NCBI RefSeq assembly: GCF_014297595.2
Contig: NZ_CP060414.2
Location: 2,604,001 to 2,668,000, forward strand
Reading direction: 5' to 3'
Origin: Neisseria musculi
GTDB taxonomy: Bacteria; Pseudomonadota; Gammaproteobacteria; Burkholderiales; Neisseriaceae
DNA: 64,000 nucleotides
Shown: piece by piece, positions 1-9,749 of the stretch
Layout of the letters: each line of letters opens with the position of its first letter
How positions within the stretch are numbered: the stretch's first letter is position 1
Notes under the pieces: generated by a model
Seen by the model: only the letters and a program-made list of their open reading frames with translations
The model's database searches: none
Told to the model about the DNA's origin: nothing
Translations under genes and position numbers: made by a program

Positions 1-1390
1 TTGAAGCAGCACAAGCGCTTTATCAAAAGCATGATGTTGCAGAAATCACGCGCTCAGATGCTGGAGCAAAAAATTTGTCAGATACTGCTGGTTGTATTAG
101 CAACATTATTGAGCAAGCTAAACAAGAACATAAAAATCCATTTGTTTTGTTACTGGTGTACCAGGCGCAGGTAAAACATTGGCTGGACTCAATATTGCTA
201 ATCAGCGCTTAAAAGTAGCAGAAGATGAACATGCTGTTTTCTTATCAGGAAACGGCCCGTTGGTGCAAGTTTTACAAGAAGCGTTGGCAAGAAACCGCGC
301 CATTAAAAATAAAATCAAAAAAGAAACTGCACTAAAAGAAACTCGGGCGTTCATTCAAAATATTCATTATTTTAGAGACGAATATTTGAAAAACTCACAA
401 GCACCCACTGAAAAAGTTGTGGTATTTGATGAAGCACAACGTGCTTGGAATCAACATCAAACCAGTAAATTTATGAGTCAAAAACGCGGACTGTCAGATT
501 TTAACCAGTCTGAGCCAGAATTTTTGATTGAGGTGATGAATCGTCATCAAGATTGGTGTGTGATTGTTTGCTTGATTGGTGGCGGGCAAGAAATTAACAC
601 GGGCGAGGCAGGCCTAGTTGCCTGGATGCAAGCTTTGCAATCTTCTTACCCAGATTGGCAGGTGCATTATTCTAATTTGATTGTCAATCAAGACAATTAT
701 TTGCAAGATACCACAATAAAAAACTGGTTATCTACAACAGGCGTTGAGCAAGACCATTTACATCTGGCTACTTCAGTGCGCTCATTTCGGTCAGAAAAAG
801 TTTCGGCATGGGTACACATGTTATTGGATGTGGATGATCAAGCCAAGCTACTGTGGCACGAGATTCAAGAAAACTACCCTATTGTACTCACAAGAGATTT
901 GCAAAAAGCCAAAGCATGGGTGAAAGCTCAAGCTAAAGGAAGTGAGCGTTATGGCTTGGTGGCTTCATCGGGGGCACGCCGTCTGAAAGCATTGGGTGTA
1001 AATGTTAAAAATGAAATCGACGTGGCCAATTGGTTTTTAAATTCTAAAGATGATGTACGCTCTTCTTATTTTTTAGAAGATGTGGCGACAGAGTTTGATG
1101 TACAAGGATTGGAGCTTGATTGGGTATGCATAGCATGGGGTGAGAATTTTTATTATCAAAATGGCAAATGGCATTATCAATCTTTTAAAGGTTGTAAATA
1201 GCAAAATATCAACAAAGAAGAATGTCAGCAGTTTACTAAAAACGCCTATCGCGTTTTATTGACTAGAGCTAGGCAAGGAATGGTGATTTGGATTCCGAAA
1301 GGTAGCGGAACTGATAATACACGTCAAAGCAAGTTTTATGATGGAACATATCAGTATTTAAAATCTATAGGCATAGAGGAACTTGTTTAA
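1..1390 (+). pseudogene. Decayed DUF2075 (Schlafen-like) helicase, 5' end outside window
   Basis: The reading frame is open from the window edge (frame starting at base 3) to about base 149. It then resumes one frame over as T-G-V-P-G-A-G-K-T, a Walker A motif, and runs to a TAG at 1199-1201. The same frame continues past that TAG to a TAA at 1388-1390. Walker B is VVVFDEAQ. The part after the TAG carries NAYRVLLTRARQGMVIWIP, the motif VI region typical of DUF2075 ATPases/helicases. A lost base near 149/150 and a probable Trp-to-TAG change near 1200 therefore split one gene. The segment is clearly more AT-rich than its neighbours and lacks DUS, which suggests acquisition. Two sequencing errors would be the alternative, but the low GC and absent partner genes fit a decayed import. 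The family call rests on these motifs only. Confidence 0.75.
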
Positions 1391-1821
1391 GCTTAATAGT
1401 TAAGCATACTCATAAATTGAAGGGCAAGAAACACGTTGTATATCACTGCGCAAGTCAGTTATCTGCACGAGGGGTGGAACAGGCGAGGTGGGCGTTGCAG
1501 CTGTTTTCAGTGATGTGAAAAGTGAAGTGCATGCTTTTACAGAGTGAGACTTTTGCAAAATTCAAAAAATCATCACAAGATGTTTGTTTGCCGTTATCTT
1601 TGTGTAGGCAGGAATCAAGGCATTTATCATCTAATTAGTTACTAAATCAATACTTCGATATTTTCACTCGGGTTCCCGCTTGTGCGGGAATCAAACCTTT
1701 CAGACAGCATATAAGGTATTTTTACAAAGGCCTTGGGGCGTGTTTGAAGGATAAACCTGTTATGTCTGTGCCCGATATGGTTTGCAAGGTTTCAAACGGC
1801 CTCGGTCTGCTTCAGTATTGA
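1391..1821. other. Intergenic, no gene seen
   Basis: No credible reading frame. The right half is occupied by a copy of the dRS3-containing mosaic repeat (see 1542-1731). The rest shows nothing I can assign. Confidence 0.6.
1542..1731. repeat. Neisserial intergenic mosaic element, copy A (dRS3-like core)
   Basis: The left end reads GAGACTTTTGCAAAATTC and the right end ATTTTTACAAAGGCC, which form an imperfect terminal inverted repeat. A dRS3-like palindrome (TTCCCGCTTGTGCGGGAA) sits near 1674. A variant DUS lies near the right end. The internal sequence matches the element at 21091-21213 in the same order, and the right end matches 41938-42133. Confidence 0.65.
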
Positions 1822-3396
1822 TTACTTAGCGCTGTTCACGGCGGCTTTCAGATGGCCGTAGCCTTCTTCGTCCATTTTATCGAGCGGGATAAAGCGCAGG
1901 CTGGCGCCGTTGATGCAGTAGCGCAGGCCGCCTTTGGCGGGCGGGCCGTCCGGGAAAACGTGCCCCAGGTGTGAATCGGCGGCGGCGCTGCGCACTTCGG
2001 TGCGGCGCATGTTGTAGCTGAAATCGCTGTGTTCGGTAACGGAAGAGGCGGCAATCGGGCGGGTGAAGCTCGGCCAGCCACAGCCCGAATCGTATTTGTC
2101 GGCAGAGCTGAATAAGGGTTCGCCGCTGACAATGTCCACATAAATGCCGGGGGCAAACAGGTGGTCGTATTCGTGGCTGAAGGCGTATTCGGTGCCGTTT
2201 TGCCGGGTGATGCGGTATTGCTCGGCGGTGAGCCGTTTTTTCAGCTCGGTATCGCTCGGTTTGCGGTAGGTGGCGGCATTAAAGCCTTTGCTGCCTTTCG
2301 GCGCGGTTTTGCCGGGCAGGGGCTCATCGGCTTTGCGGATATCGATGTGGCAATAGCCGTTGGGGTTTTTAACCAGATAATCCTGATGGTATTTCTCGGC
2401 TTCGTAAAAATGTTTGAGCGGCAGGTTTTCCACCACTAAAGGTTGGGCGTATTTTTGCTGCTCCTGTTTCAGCGCGGCGGCAATCACGGCCTGCTCGGCC
2501 TGGTCGGTGTAATACACGCCGGTGCGGTATTGGGTGCCCCGGTCGTTGCCTTGTTTGTTGAGGCTGGTGGGATCGATCACGCGGAAATAGTATTGCAGGA
2601 TGTCGTTAAGGCTGAGTTTGTCGGCATCGTAAACCACGCGCACGGTTTCGGCATGGCCGGTGTTGCGGCGCACCACGTCTTCATACGAAGGGTTTTCGGT
2701 ATTGCCGTTGGCGTAGCCGGAAACGGCATCGATTACGCCGCCGATACGTTGGAAATAGGCTTCCAGGCCCCAGAAGCAGCCGCCGGCAAGATAAATGGTT
2801 TTGGCGTTCATTGCAGCAGATTCCTTTTTCTGAGCGGGTTTGTAGAATGTGTTTTTCAGACGGCCTATGTCGGCTTCGTGATTTTCAACCAACGCCAATG
2901 CCTGTGCTTCGTTGAGGCTGCCTTTTATGATGCGGGCGAGGTTGCCGTGTTTGTCGAGCACTGCCCACGAGGGGTAAACGCCGATATTCAGGCTTTTGGC
3001 CAAGCCGCCGCCTTCATCGGTAATCACGGGCAGTTTGGGATAATCCAGACCACGGTACCATTGCAGAAAATCGGCTTGGTTTTTTTCGCCGAGAAAGCCG
3101 GGCGAGGCCACAGTAATCAGGTTGGCCGTTTGAAAGCGCTTATCTTGCGCCCATTGTTCGGTGGCGGCAAGCTCCGACAAACACAAAGGGCACCAGCTTG
3201 CCCAAAATTTTATCAGCGTGGGCCTGCCTTCGGCCAAATGGCGGGCGGCGGGTTTGCCCTGCGTGTCGTGCAGCTTTTGCAATGCCGCAGGCACGGGCGC
3301 GGCATTGCCGGGCTTGGTGTGGAAGAGAAACAGTGCGGCAACCAGGACGGGTATGGCCGACAATATCAGCATTTTCCAAAATGCGGGCAGTTTCAC
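1822..3396 (-). CDS. msrAB: Trifunctional thioredoxin/methionine sulfoxide reductase A/B (PilB type)
   Basis: Repairs both diastereomers of methionine sulfoxide in envelope proteins; the N-terminal thioredoxin-like domain supplies reducing power. About 524 aa. Order: membrane anchor/signal near residues 5-25, thioredoxin fold with WCPLC (Cys69/Cys72), MsrA domain with GGCFWG (catalytic Cys about 207), and a C-terminal MsrB domain with SGCGWPSF and RYCINGASL. The three-domain fusion is the known Neisseria PilB architecture. I chose a GTG start at 3396 because AGGAG lies about 7 nt upstream. A longer reading frame starts at 3483 but lacks such a site and its first 29 residues are Arg/Cys-rich and unlike a leader. 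It appears monocistronic. Confidence 0.95.
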   Translation of the reverse strand: MKLPAFWKMLILSAIPVLVAALFLFHTKPGNAAPVPAALQKLHDTQGKPAARHLAEGRPTLIKFWASWCPLCLSELAATEQWAQDKRFQTANLITVASPGFLGEKNQADFLQWYRGLDYPKLPVITDEGGGLAKSLNIGVYPSWAVLDKHGNLARIIKGSLNEAQALALVENHEADIGRLKNTFYKPAQKKESAAMNAKTIYLAGGCFWGLEAYFQRIGGVIDAVSGYANGNTENPSYEDVVRRNTGHAETVRVVYDADKLSLNDILQYYFRVIDPTSLNKQGNDRGTQYRTGVYYTDQAEQAVIAAALKQEQQKYAQPLVVENLPLKHFYEAEKYHQDYLVKNPNGYCHIDIRKADEPLPGKTAPKGSKGFNAATYRKPSDTELKKRLTAEQYRITRQNGTEYAFSHEYDHLFAPGIYVDIVSGEPLFSSADKYDSGCGWPSFTRPIAASSVTEHSDFSYNMRRTEVRSAAADSHLGHVFPDGPPAKGGLRYCINGASLRFIPLDKMDEEGYGHLKAAVNSAK

Positions 3397-3778
3397 GGGT
3401 GTTCTCCTGTTGTAACGGTAAACCGGGGCGGAAGGCCTGTTTCGGCATCTCAGGCAATAGGTGCCGCAAATAAAGTTTTCCACCGTATGAAAGCAGACGG
3501 AAAAGGCGGCGGAAACTTACACGGTTTGATGAAAAACAGGCGGGCATGGTTGGCGGTTGCCGCCTTTACGGGCATCAAAACCGCCCGAGCGCCAATAACG
3601 GCTAACGGCGTTGCAGCTTTTCAGACGGCCGATTATTTTTAATCTGCCCGCAGCAGGCAAGGTTTGGCGTGGCGCTGATTGGGCGCAGGACCATACCTCC
3701 GCAGGGAGCACGCGCGCGTTTTCGGCAAAACTAAAGCCGCCCGGCAGAAAAGCCAATAACCAAGCCTTGCCCAACCTC

Positions 3779-3806
3779 AGGCCGTCTGAAACCATTCAGA
3801 CGGCCT
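3779..3806 (-). terminator. Inverted DUS pair, likely terminator of the 3927-4955 gene
   Basis: AGGCCGTCTGAA, a 4-nt loop, then its reverse complement. It lies about 120 bp downstream of the last gene of the fabH-to-glycosyltransferase block. Confidence 0.6.
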
Positions 3807-3834
3807 GTCTGATTTTAAATGTCGGTCATACAAG

Positions 3835-3923
3835 CAGCTTCTGTTGCCGCCGGGCGGCTTGCAAAATGGTTTTCTTCAGGCCGAGATGCCGCCATGCGGC
3901 AACGGAAATAAAGCGGATTCGCC
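3835..3923 (+). repeat. ~90-bp dispersed intergenic repeat (family R2), copy a
   Basis: Starts near TTCTGTTGCCGCC, continues through GGCGGCTTGCAAAATGG and ends GGAAATAAAGCGGATTCGC. It shares both ends and the GC-rich middle with copies at 38407-38511 and 48765-48856, and in reverse orientation with 15590-15662, 25683-25769, 33074-33153 and 45002-45090. Confidence 0.6.
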
Positions 3924-3926
3924 ATA

Positions 3927-4955
3927 TCATGCCTCGGGCAGGGTGACCGGCTGATAGGGCGGAATATCCAAAACGTAGCGTATCCAATTGCCGAAGCTGT
4001 ACTTTTGGCGGATTTCGGTGGAGATTTCGTGATAGGGGCGTTTTAGGAAATCATCTATGCCGTTGAATGTTGTGCCGTCCCAGATAAAGATGTTGTTTGG
4101 GTGGTAAAAATCGTATTTGGCGGCTTCGGCGTTGGTGGTAATCAGTTTTTTGCGGTAGCCGAGTGCTTCAAACGCGCGGAACGACAGGCCGTTGTGTACG
4201 GGTGTTTTGAAATCGACCAGCACTTTGGCGCGGGCGGTGTGTTGCAGGTTTTCGGCGTAATCGGCGGTTTGGGTGGAAATTTTAATATTGTTTGGGTAGC
4301 GGGTGCGGCAGGCTTGCGCTTCTTTGGCGGCGCAGATGATGTTGAAATCCAGAGTCCAGCCGTGCGCGAGGGCTTGGTTTCCGAATTCGGCAATCACGCT
4401 GCTGCGTTCGGGCAGGTGCGAGCCGATGAAATAGAAATCGGTTTGTGCTTCGCCGGCCGGCGGGGCGGGGTGGTCGAAATAGAAATTGGTCAGCGGCAGA
4501 AAGTTGCTGCCGGACTGCAAATCGGCGGGGTCGAACACATAAAAGCGGTCGAAGTTGGCAACGGTTTGCCAGATATCGGGATAGCGGTTCATGCCGTCCC
4601 ATTGGTAGTTGGCCATGATGCCGCGGGTGCGGCGGCGGATATCGGCCAGCATTTCGGGTGTGTAGAGATCGCCTCTGATAAAAAGGGCGTAATCGACCCC
4701 GCCGGCTGCATCGAGTGTGCTTAAGAGATTCTGGTAGAATACGGCGGCCTGCAATTTCTGCTTGGCCTGTTTGTCACGCAGCACCAGCTGCCTGAATTTG
4801 GTTTGCAGGCGTGCTGCCAGCGAGGGATAGCGGAATGTGTGGGAATCGGCAACCAAATGAATCACGTTGAAACCGTGATGCTCGAGATTGGCCTGAATGC
4901 TTCGGTAGATGCCCATATGGTCGGGCATGCCTAAAAAAACGGTCGGTTGGTTCAT
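3927..4955 (-). CDS. Putative glycosyltransferase, paralogue of the next gene
   Basis: 342 aa, no signal peptide or membrane segments, so cytoplasmic. It shares blocks with the upstream gene 4989-6053: an N-terminal YRSIQANLEHHGF-type segment, NYQWDG..R.PDI near residue 115, TNFYFD near 160, NGLSFRAFEALG near 260, and YDFYHPNNIF near 285. The Arg-Phe-Glu-Ala-Leu-Gly stretch resembles the donor-sugar binding region of GT-B glycosyltransferases, as in CgeB-like and LPS/capsule enzymes. The role is probably transfer of a sugar in surface glycan synthesis; donor and acceptor are unknown. It is the last gene of the fabH-fabD block, 33 bp after its paralogue. The family assignment is inference from motifs. 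Confidence 0.6.
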   Translation of the reverse strand: MNQPTVFLGMPDHMGIYRSIQANLEHHGFNVIHLVADSHTFRYPSLAARLQTKFRQLVLRDKQAKQKLQAAVFYQNLLSTLDAAGGVDYALFIRGDLYTPEMLADIRRRTRGIMANYQWDGMNRYPDIWQTVANFDRFYVFDPADLQSGSNFLPLTNFYFDHPAPPAGEAQTDFYFIGSHLPERSSVIAEFGNQALAHGWTLDFNIICAAKEAQACRTRYPNNIKISTQTADYAENLQHTARAKVLVDFKTPVHNGLSFRAFEALGYRKKLITTNAEAAKYDFYHPNNIFIWDGTTFNGIDDFLKRPYHEISTEIRQKYSFGNWIRYVLDIPPYQPVTLPEA

Positions 4956-4988
4956 GGCGGCGGTTTTATGGTTTTTTCAGACGGCCTG

Positions 4989-6053
4989 TTATCGTGATGG
5001 CGGCCGTCTGAAAAGCGGCGGGGGCGGCAAAGGTTTTACGGGCAGTGTGTGTTGCGGGGGGGCGAATGCCCGCTTTATCCAGCTTCCAAACGAATAATAG
5101 TGTTTGATTTCGGGATCCAGGGCAACGTAGGGCTGGTTGAGAAAATCTTCCAACCCATCGAGATTGCTGCCGTTGAACACGAAGATATTGTTTGGATGAT
5201 AGAAATCGTAGCCGGTAACGGTTTGGTTGTTGGTAATCAGTTTTTTGTCGAAACACATGGCATCGAAAACCCGAAACGACAGGCCGTAGTGGTCGAATTG
5301 GACAAAATCGACAACGGCGCGGCTGCCGCACACTTTTTGCAGGTTTTGCTCGAAACTGAGCACGGTGGAACGGTTGAGATAGGTGATGCCTTCGGTGCCC
5401 AAGATTTTGCGGGCGCGCTGGTCTTTGCAGTAGATATGGAAATCGAGCGGCAGTTTCAGACGGCGTGCCGCTTCGATAAAGCGTTGGGTATCGGCGGCGC
5501 GGCGGGCTTCATAGCCGCCGAGAAAATACAGGCCGTTGCTGCCGTTTTTGCCTGAGACGGGAAAGTCGAAATAAAAATTGGTGGTTGCTTCGAGACGGTG
5601 TTGGGGATATTTGGCCACATCGTTTTTGTCGAACACGAAACAGCGGTCGAAATAAGGCAGGTAGTCGATGATGTCGGGAAAGCGGCCGATGCCGTCCCAT
5701 TGGTAGTTGATGCAGAAAGCGGAATGTTCGCGGATTGTTTTAATGAAGGCTTTGGGGTGGATGTTGGCGCGTATGCACAGGGCAAAATCGGCTTTTTTTC
5801 CGCCCAGCATGGCGAGCTTGCGCTCGATTTCGCTTTGAAAGCGCGAAAACTTCAGCTTTTTCTTATAGTCGGGGTTTTTGGTGATTTTTTTGTGGTAGAG
5901 CGCAACCAGCCGGCAGCCCGGGTGGGGATAGTAGGAATCGCGGTCGTCATAACACAGATTGATAACGTCAAAACCGTGGTAGCGCAGGTTTTTTTCGATA
6001 CATTGATCCAAGCCATACATATAAGGCACGGCCAAAATAACGGTTTTATTCAT
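4989..6053 (-). CDS. Putative glycosyltransferase, paralogue of the following gene
   Basis: 354 aa, soluble. Shared blocks with 3927-4955 include YGLDQCIEKNLRYHGFDVINL at the N-terminus, INYQWDGIGRFPDI, TNFYFDFP, YGLSFRVFDAM, KKLITNNQTV and YDFYHPNNIFVFNG, ending in a shared YSFGSWI. This indicates tandem duplication with divergence. The GT-B-like C-terminal segment suggests a glycosyltransferase for surface glycan. The last residues (LFRRPPSR) are encoded by a DUS inverted pair, so the natural C-terminus has probably been extended by read-through into uptake-sequence DNA. It lies 59 bp downstream of fabD, with another inverted DUS pair between them. Confidence 0.6.
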   Translation of the reverse strand: MNKTVILAVPYMYGLDQCIEKNLRYHGFDVINLCYDDRDSYYPHPGCRLVALYHKKITKNPDYKKKLKFSRFQSEIERKLAMLGGKKADFALCIRANIHPKAFIKTIREHSAFCINYQWDGIGRFPDIIDYLPYFDRCFVFDKNDVAKYPQHRLEATTNFYFDFPVSGKNGSNGLYFLGGYEARRAADTQRFIEAARRLKLPLDFHIYCKDQRARKILGTEGITYLNRSTVLSFEQNLQKVCGSRAVVDFVQFDHYGLSFRVFDAMCFDKKLITNNQTVTGYDFYHPNNIFVFNGSNLDGLEDFLNQPYVALDPEIKHYYSFGSWIKRAFAPPQHTLPVKPLPPPPLFRRPPSR

Positions 6054-6112
6054 GATGGGCTGTCAGATTTTCAGACGGCCTCTGCGGTTGGCCGTCTGAA
6101 AAAGTTTCGTTG

Positions 6113-7042
6113 TCAGGCATATGATTCGATAAAGGCCGCTATCTGCCCGGAATCGGTCAGCGCGCTGCACGAGGCTGCCGGGTTGATGCGCTTGGCCAGG
6201 CCGGCCAAAACTTTGCCGGGGCCGCATTCTGCAGACTGGGTAATGCCTTGGGCAACCAGCGCATTGACGGTTTCCGTCCAGCGCACCGGGCTGTAAAGCT
6301 GGCGCACTAAAGCGTTTTTGATTTTTTCGGCATCATCGTAGGCGGCCACATCGGCGTTGTGGATAATGCGGATCTGCGGCGTTTGGATAACCACATTTTT
6401 CAATGCTTCGGCCAGTTTTTCGGCCGCAGGCTTCATCAGGCTGCAATGGGAAGGCACCGAAACCGGCAGCGGCAGGGCGCGTTTGGCGCCTTTTACTTTG
6501 GCCAGATCCATCGCACGCGCTATTGCAGCGGTGTCTCCGGCAACCACTACTTGGCCGGGCGAATTGAAATTGACGGCTTCGGCCACGCCGCCTTGGGCGG
6601 CTTCGGCGCACACTTCGCGCACCGCATCATCGTCCAATCCCAAAATGGCGGCCATGGCGCCTTCGCCCTGCGGCACAGCATCCTGCATCAATTCGGCACG
6701 AAGGCGCACGAGTTTGACGGCATCGGCAAAATCCAATGCGCCCGCTGCCGTCAATGCGGTGTATTCGCCCAAGCTGTGCCCCGCCGCCACGGCGGGAGCT
6801 TTGCCGCCCGCTTCGAGATAGGCGCGGTAAACGGCCATGCCTGCGGCCAGCATCAGCGGCTGGGTATTGACGGTTTCGTTGATGGGGGCGGCATCGCTGC
6901 CGTTAATCATTGCCCACAAATCTCGGTCGAGTGCGGCGGAGGCTTCGTCAAAAGTGGCTTTCACAACGGCGGCGCCGCTAAAGCCGTTCATCATGCCGAG
7001 ACTCTGCGAGCCCTGGCCGGGAAAGAAAAATGCGAAAGACAT
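6113..7042 (-). CDS. fabD: Malonyl CoA-acyl carrier protein transacylase
   Basis: Transfers malonyl from CoA to ACP, loading the extender unit for type II fatty-acid synthesis in the cytoplasm. 309 aa, the usual length. The N-terminal FFPGQGSQ motif and the nucleophile GHSLGE (Ser about 90) are present, and the catalytic His lies in VPSHCSLM near residue 200. It starts 9 bp after the end of the cold-shock/DUF1294 gene, so the two are probably co-transcribed with fabH further upstream. Confidence 0.97.
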   Translation of the reverse strand: MSFAFFFPGQGSQSLGMMNGFSGAAVVKATFDEASAALDRDLWAMINGSDAAPINETVNTQPLMLAAGMAVYRAYLEAGGKAPAVAAGHSLGEYTALTAAGALDFADAVKLVRLRAELMQDAVPQGEGAMAAILGLDDDAVREVCAEAAQGGVAEAVNFNSPGQVVVAGDTAAIARAMDLAKVKGAKRALPLPVSVPSHCSLMKPAAEKLAEALKNVVIQTPQIRIIHNADVAAYDDAEKIKNALVRQLYSPVRWTETVNALVAQGITQSAECGPGKVLAGLAKRINPAASCSALTDSGQIAAFIESYA

Positions 7043-7051
7043 GGCAGTCCT

Positions 7052-8287
7052 TTAGTTTTTTAACCATAAAGCAAACGGATTATCGGCATAATGTATCAGC
7101 AACAGATAGGTGATGGCAATATTGGTTGCCGCCACCAGCCAAAAAACGCGGATAAACGATGCTTTACCGGTTTTGTGGTTGAAGATGCTGCGTGCCAAAA
7201 GTGCGCCCGGCCAGCCGCCGATCAGGCCGATTTGGTGCAGCTTTTTCTCCGGCACCCGCCCCAGGTAGCCGGTTTTACCGGTTTGGGTAACGGCGGTTTG
7301 TTTGTCGCTGCGGTAAAGCCAAAAGGCCGCCGCGCTGGAGAGCAGGTAAAACACCGCCAGCTTGGTGGAATAATAATTGACCGCCAGCAGGTAAAGCGCA
7401 CCGCTCAGGCCGTAATACAACAATTTGCGCATATTCAGATTAACCTCGTGGTAGTCGTAGGGGCGGTCGGAAAACAGCGCGGCTTCGTGGCCGCTCAACA
7501 CCACTTTCAAGGCTTTCTGGGGTTCGCTGCCGGCGGGGCGGTTGCAGTAGAAGCTCACCTGTTGCCCGGTTTGCGGCCGCTGCGATGTGTAGTGGAACGC
7601 AGAAATATGAAAAAACAGGCTCTGCTGCTGCGCGGTGCGGATAAAGCCGTAACCTTTTTCGTTGTCCCAACTGATGATTTCGCCGTTTAACACGCGGTTG
7701 GCAGGCAGGGCGGCCGGCGGGTTGTGCCGGCGGGCGCCGGCTTGGTTTTCGGCCTGCATTTCGGGAGAGCCGGCTCCGCTTTCCGGCTCTCCGGCAACGG
7801 CGGCAGGCTGCGGCGGTATGGCCGGTTCGGTTTCAGACGGCCTGTCGATAATATCGGCCTCCACCAAAAGCCATTGGCCGTTGCCGTGTTTGACCAGCCT
7901 GCCTTCTAAAACTTCGCCGCTTTCGGGCACACGGGTTTGGTCGTTTAAAAACTGCCCTAAAATAAAAATCGGCGAGCTGCGCTGAACTTGGTGGATGCCG
8001 TAACCGCCGTTTTGCTGGAAGTTCCATTCGGCAAGCACTACTTCTACCCGTTCGTTTTCCTTCAGGGGCGGCAGCGGCGACACGTTTTGCGCGCGCAGGC
8101 GGTTTTTGGCATCTTGGTGCAGGCAGAAACTGATGCGGTCTCCGCTTTTCGGGAGGGGGTAGTGTTGGTTTAAAGATGAGGCTTCGAGCAAAATCCGCTG
8201 CGCGCCGTGATCGTCGGAAACCACAGAACCGCGTTTTAGTTCCGGGAACCAATGCGCTACTGTGCCGTAATGTATCTGTTTGGTCAT
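7052..8287 (-). CDS. Cold-shock-like domain plus DUF1294 membrane protein
   Basis: 411 aa from ATG 8287 (MTKQIHYGTVAHW). A longer frame to 8461 would overlap the fabH end and reads through DUS, so I reject that start. The first ~70 residues resemble a divergent OB-fold. A clearer cold-shock domain with NGEIISWDNEKGYGFIR and LFFHISAF lies near residue 200. The C-terminal ~120 residues have two or three hydrophobic helices and the DUF1294 signature YLGRVPEKKLHQIGLIGGWPGA. Cold-shock plus DUF1294 fusions are known in proteobacteria, with no firm function; nucleic-acid binding at the membrane is a reasonable inference. It sits between fabH and fabD. Confidence 0.8.
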   Translation of the reverse strand: MTKQIHYGTVAHWFPELKRGSVVSDDHGAQRILLEASSLNQHYPLPKSGDRISFCLHQDAKNRLRAQNVSPLPPLKENERVEVVLAEWNFQQNGGYGIHQVQRSSPIFILGQFLNDQTRVPESGEVLEGRLVKHGNGQWLLVEADIIDRPSETEPAIPPQPAAVAGEPESGAGSPEMQAENQAGARRHNPPAALPANRVLNGEIISWDNEKGYGFIRTAQQQSLFFHISAFHYTSQRPQTGQQVSFYCNRPAGSEPQKALKVVLSGHEAALFSDRPYDYHEVNLNMRKLLYYGLSGALYLLAVNYYSTKLAVFYLLSSAAAFWLYRSDKQTAVTQTGKTGYLGRVPEKKLHQIGLIGGWPGALLARSIFNHKTGKASFIRVFWLVAATNIAITYLLLIHYADNPFALWLKN

Positions 8288-8438
8288 TTTCGTAATGTGT
8301 CGGGTGGGTTGATGGTTGGGCGGCCGTAAGCTCTCCGGCTCTTTGGCCGGCCGCCGTTGTTTTATTCGCTTTGATTTCGTTCGGCCGTCTGAAAATATTC
8401 GTTTTTGCGTTTCAGACGGCCTGAAGGCTGTTAAACGG

Positions 8439-9404
8439 TTAGTATTCCAGCAGCACCGCACCCCAGGCGAAACCGCCGCCTATGCCTTCTAAAAGCAGGC
8501 GTTGGCCGCGTTGGATCCGGCCGCTGCGTATGCCGCTGTCGAGGGCGAGCGGAATGGATGCGGCGGAAGTATTGCCGTGTTCCTGCACGGTCAATACGAC
8601 TTTTTCCATGCCCAGCCCCAAATGTTTGGCTGTGCTCTCGATGATGCGTTTGTTGGCTTGGTGCGGCACGATCCAGTCGATTTGATCAGACGTGAAACCT
8701 GCTTCGGTGATGACTTCATCGGCCACTTTAGCCAGCATCTTCACGGCGAGTTTGAATACGCCGGGGCCGTCCATGGTGAGAAAAGGCGTGCCCGATATTT
8801 TGCCGTTTGCTATTTGGCCCGGGGTTTTGAGCAGGTCGAGATAATTGCCGTCTGCCTTGAGTTTGCCGTGGATAATGCCGGGTGTGTCGGACGCGCCCAA
8901 TACCACCGCGCCCGCACCGTCGCCGAACAATACGCAGGTGGCGCGGTCGCTCCAGTCGAGAATACGGCTGAAGGTTTCTGCGCCGACAACCAACACGTTT
9001 TTCGCCATGCCGCTTCTGATATAGGCATCGGCGGTGGTAACGGCATACATAAAGCCCGCACACACGGCCTGTACATCGAAAGCAGGGCAGCCGCTGCTGC
9101 CGATGCCGAGTTTCTGCTGCACAATGGTGGCCGTGGAGGGGAAAATCATATCGGGCGTGGAGGTGGCCACGATAATCAGATCAAGCTCTCCGGCTGCCAA
9201 GCCGGCATCTGCCAGCGCATTGCGCGCCGCTGCCGCTGCCAGATCGCTGGTTTTTTCGTGATCGGCAGCGATATGGCGGAATTTTATGCCGGTGCGTGTG
9301 GTAATCCATTCGTCTGAAGTATCGACTTTTTCGGCTAAATCATCGTTGCTGACACGGTTGGCCGGCAAATAGCTGCCCGTGCCGAGAATCTTGGCATACT
9401 GCAT
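8439..9404 (-). CDS. fabH: Beta-ketoacyl-ACP synthase III
   Basis: Starts fatty-acid synthesis by condensing acetyl-CoA with malonyl-ACP. 321 aa. The catalytic triad is visible: Cys115 in [11 protein letters not shown], His in VPHQANKRI (about 248) and Asn in EHGNTSAAS (about 278). The glycine-rich C-terminal [10 protein letters not shown] is typical. It is the first gene of the minus-strand block that ends with the glycosyltransferases. plsX, its frequent neighbour in other bacteria, is here about 4 kb away on the other strand. Confidence 0.97.
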   Translation of the reverse strand: MQYAKILGTGSYLPANRVSNDDLAEKVDTSDEWITTRTGIKFRHIAADHEKTSDLAAAAARNALADAGLAAGELDLIIVATSTPDMIFPSTATIVQQKLGIGSSGCPAFDVQAVCAGFMYAVTTADAYIRSGMAKNVLVVGAETFSRILDWSDRATCVLFGDGAGAVVLGASDTPGIIHGKLKADGNYLDLLKTPGQIANGKISGTPFLTMDGPGVFKLAVKMLAKVADEVITEAGFTSDQIDWIVPHQANKRIIESTAKHLGLGMEKVVLTVQEHGNTSAASIPLALDSGIRSGRIQRGQRLLLEGIGGGFAWGAVLLEY

Positions 9405-9633
9405 GGTAACGCCTTTATGATGGTTTATGGATAAGGGCTATTGTAAGATAATCCGCCTGATTTTCCCAAATATTAATCGTAAGGGCGGACGGAGGTTTCG
9501 GGCGGAACAGGCTGCGGCAGGCAGCCGGCCTGCACCGCGGACCGCAATTGAGAATAATGCAGACGCGCTTCGTTTTGTGCGCCGCCTGCGGTTGGCTGTG
9601 TTGGTTCGCTGCCCGTCAAACCGACAATAAAAA

Positions 9634-9663
9634 CAGGCGGCTTTGATAATTCAAAGCCGCCTG
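9634..9663 (-). terminator. Rho-independent terminator after tRNA-Pro
   Basis: On the minus strand CAGGCGGCTTTGA and its complement TCAAAGCCGCCTG form a near-perfect stem with a 4-nt loop, followed by a T-rich run. It lies 10 bp beyond the tRNA 3' end. Confidence 0.85.
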
Positions 9664-9672
9664 GGTAATATT

Positions 9673-9749
<77 letters not shown>

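Larger units (their letters stand above)
3397..3926. other. Intergenic between msrAB and the glycosyltransferase block
   Basis: No convincing gene. It holds the msrAB 5' region, an inverted DUS pair (3779-3806) and a copy of the ~90-bp dispersed repeat (3835-3923). Frames across it are shadows or broken by DUS. Confidence 0.6.

Noticed and set aside
2443-3642. Long plus-strand frame opposite msrAB
   Set aside because: It is the reverse-strand shadow of a clear MsrAB coding region and has no family motif.
6061-6104. DUS pair between the glycosyltransferase and fabD as a definite terminator
   Set aside because: The arms are present but the orientation gives no T-run on the minus strand, and the genes are likely co-transcribed.
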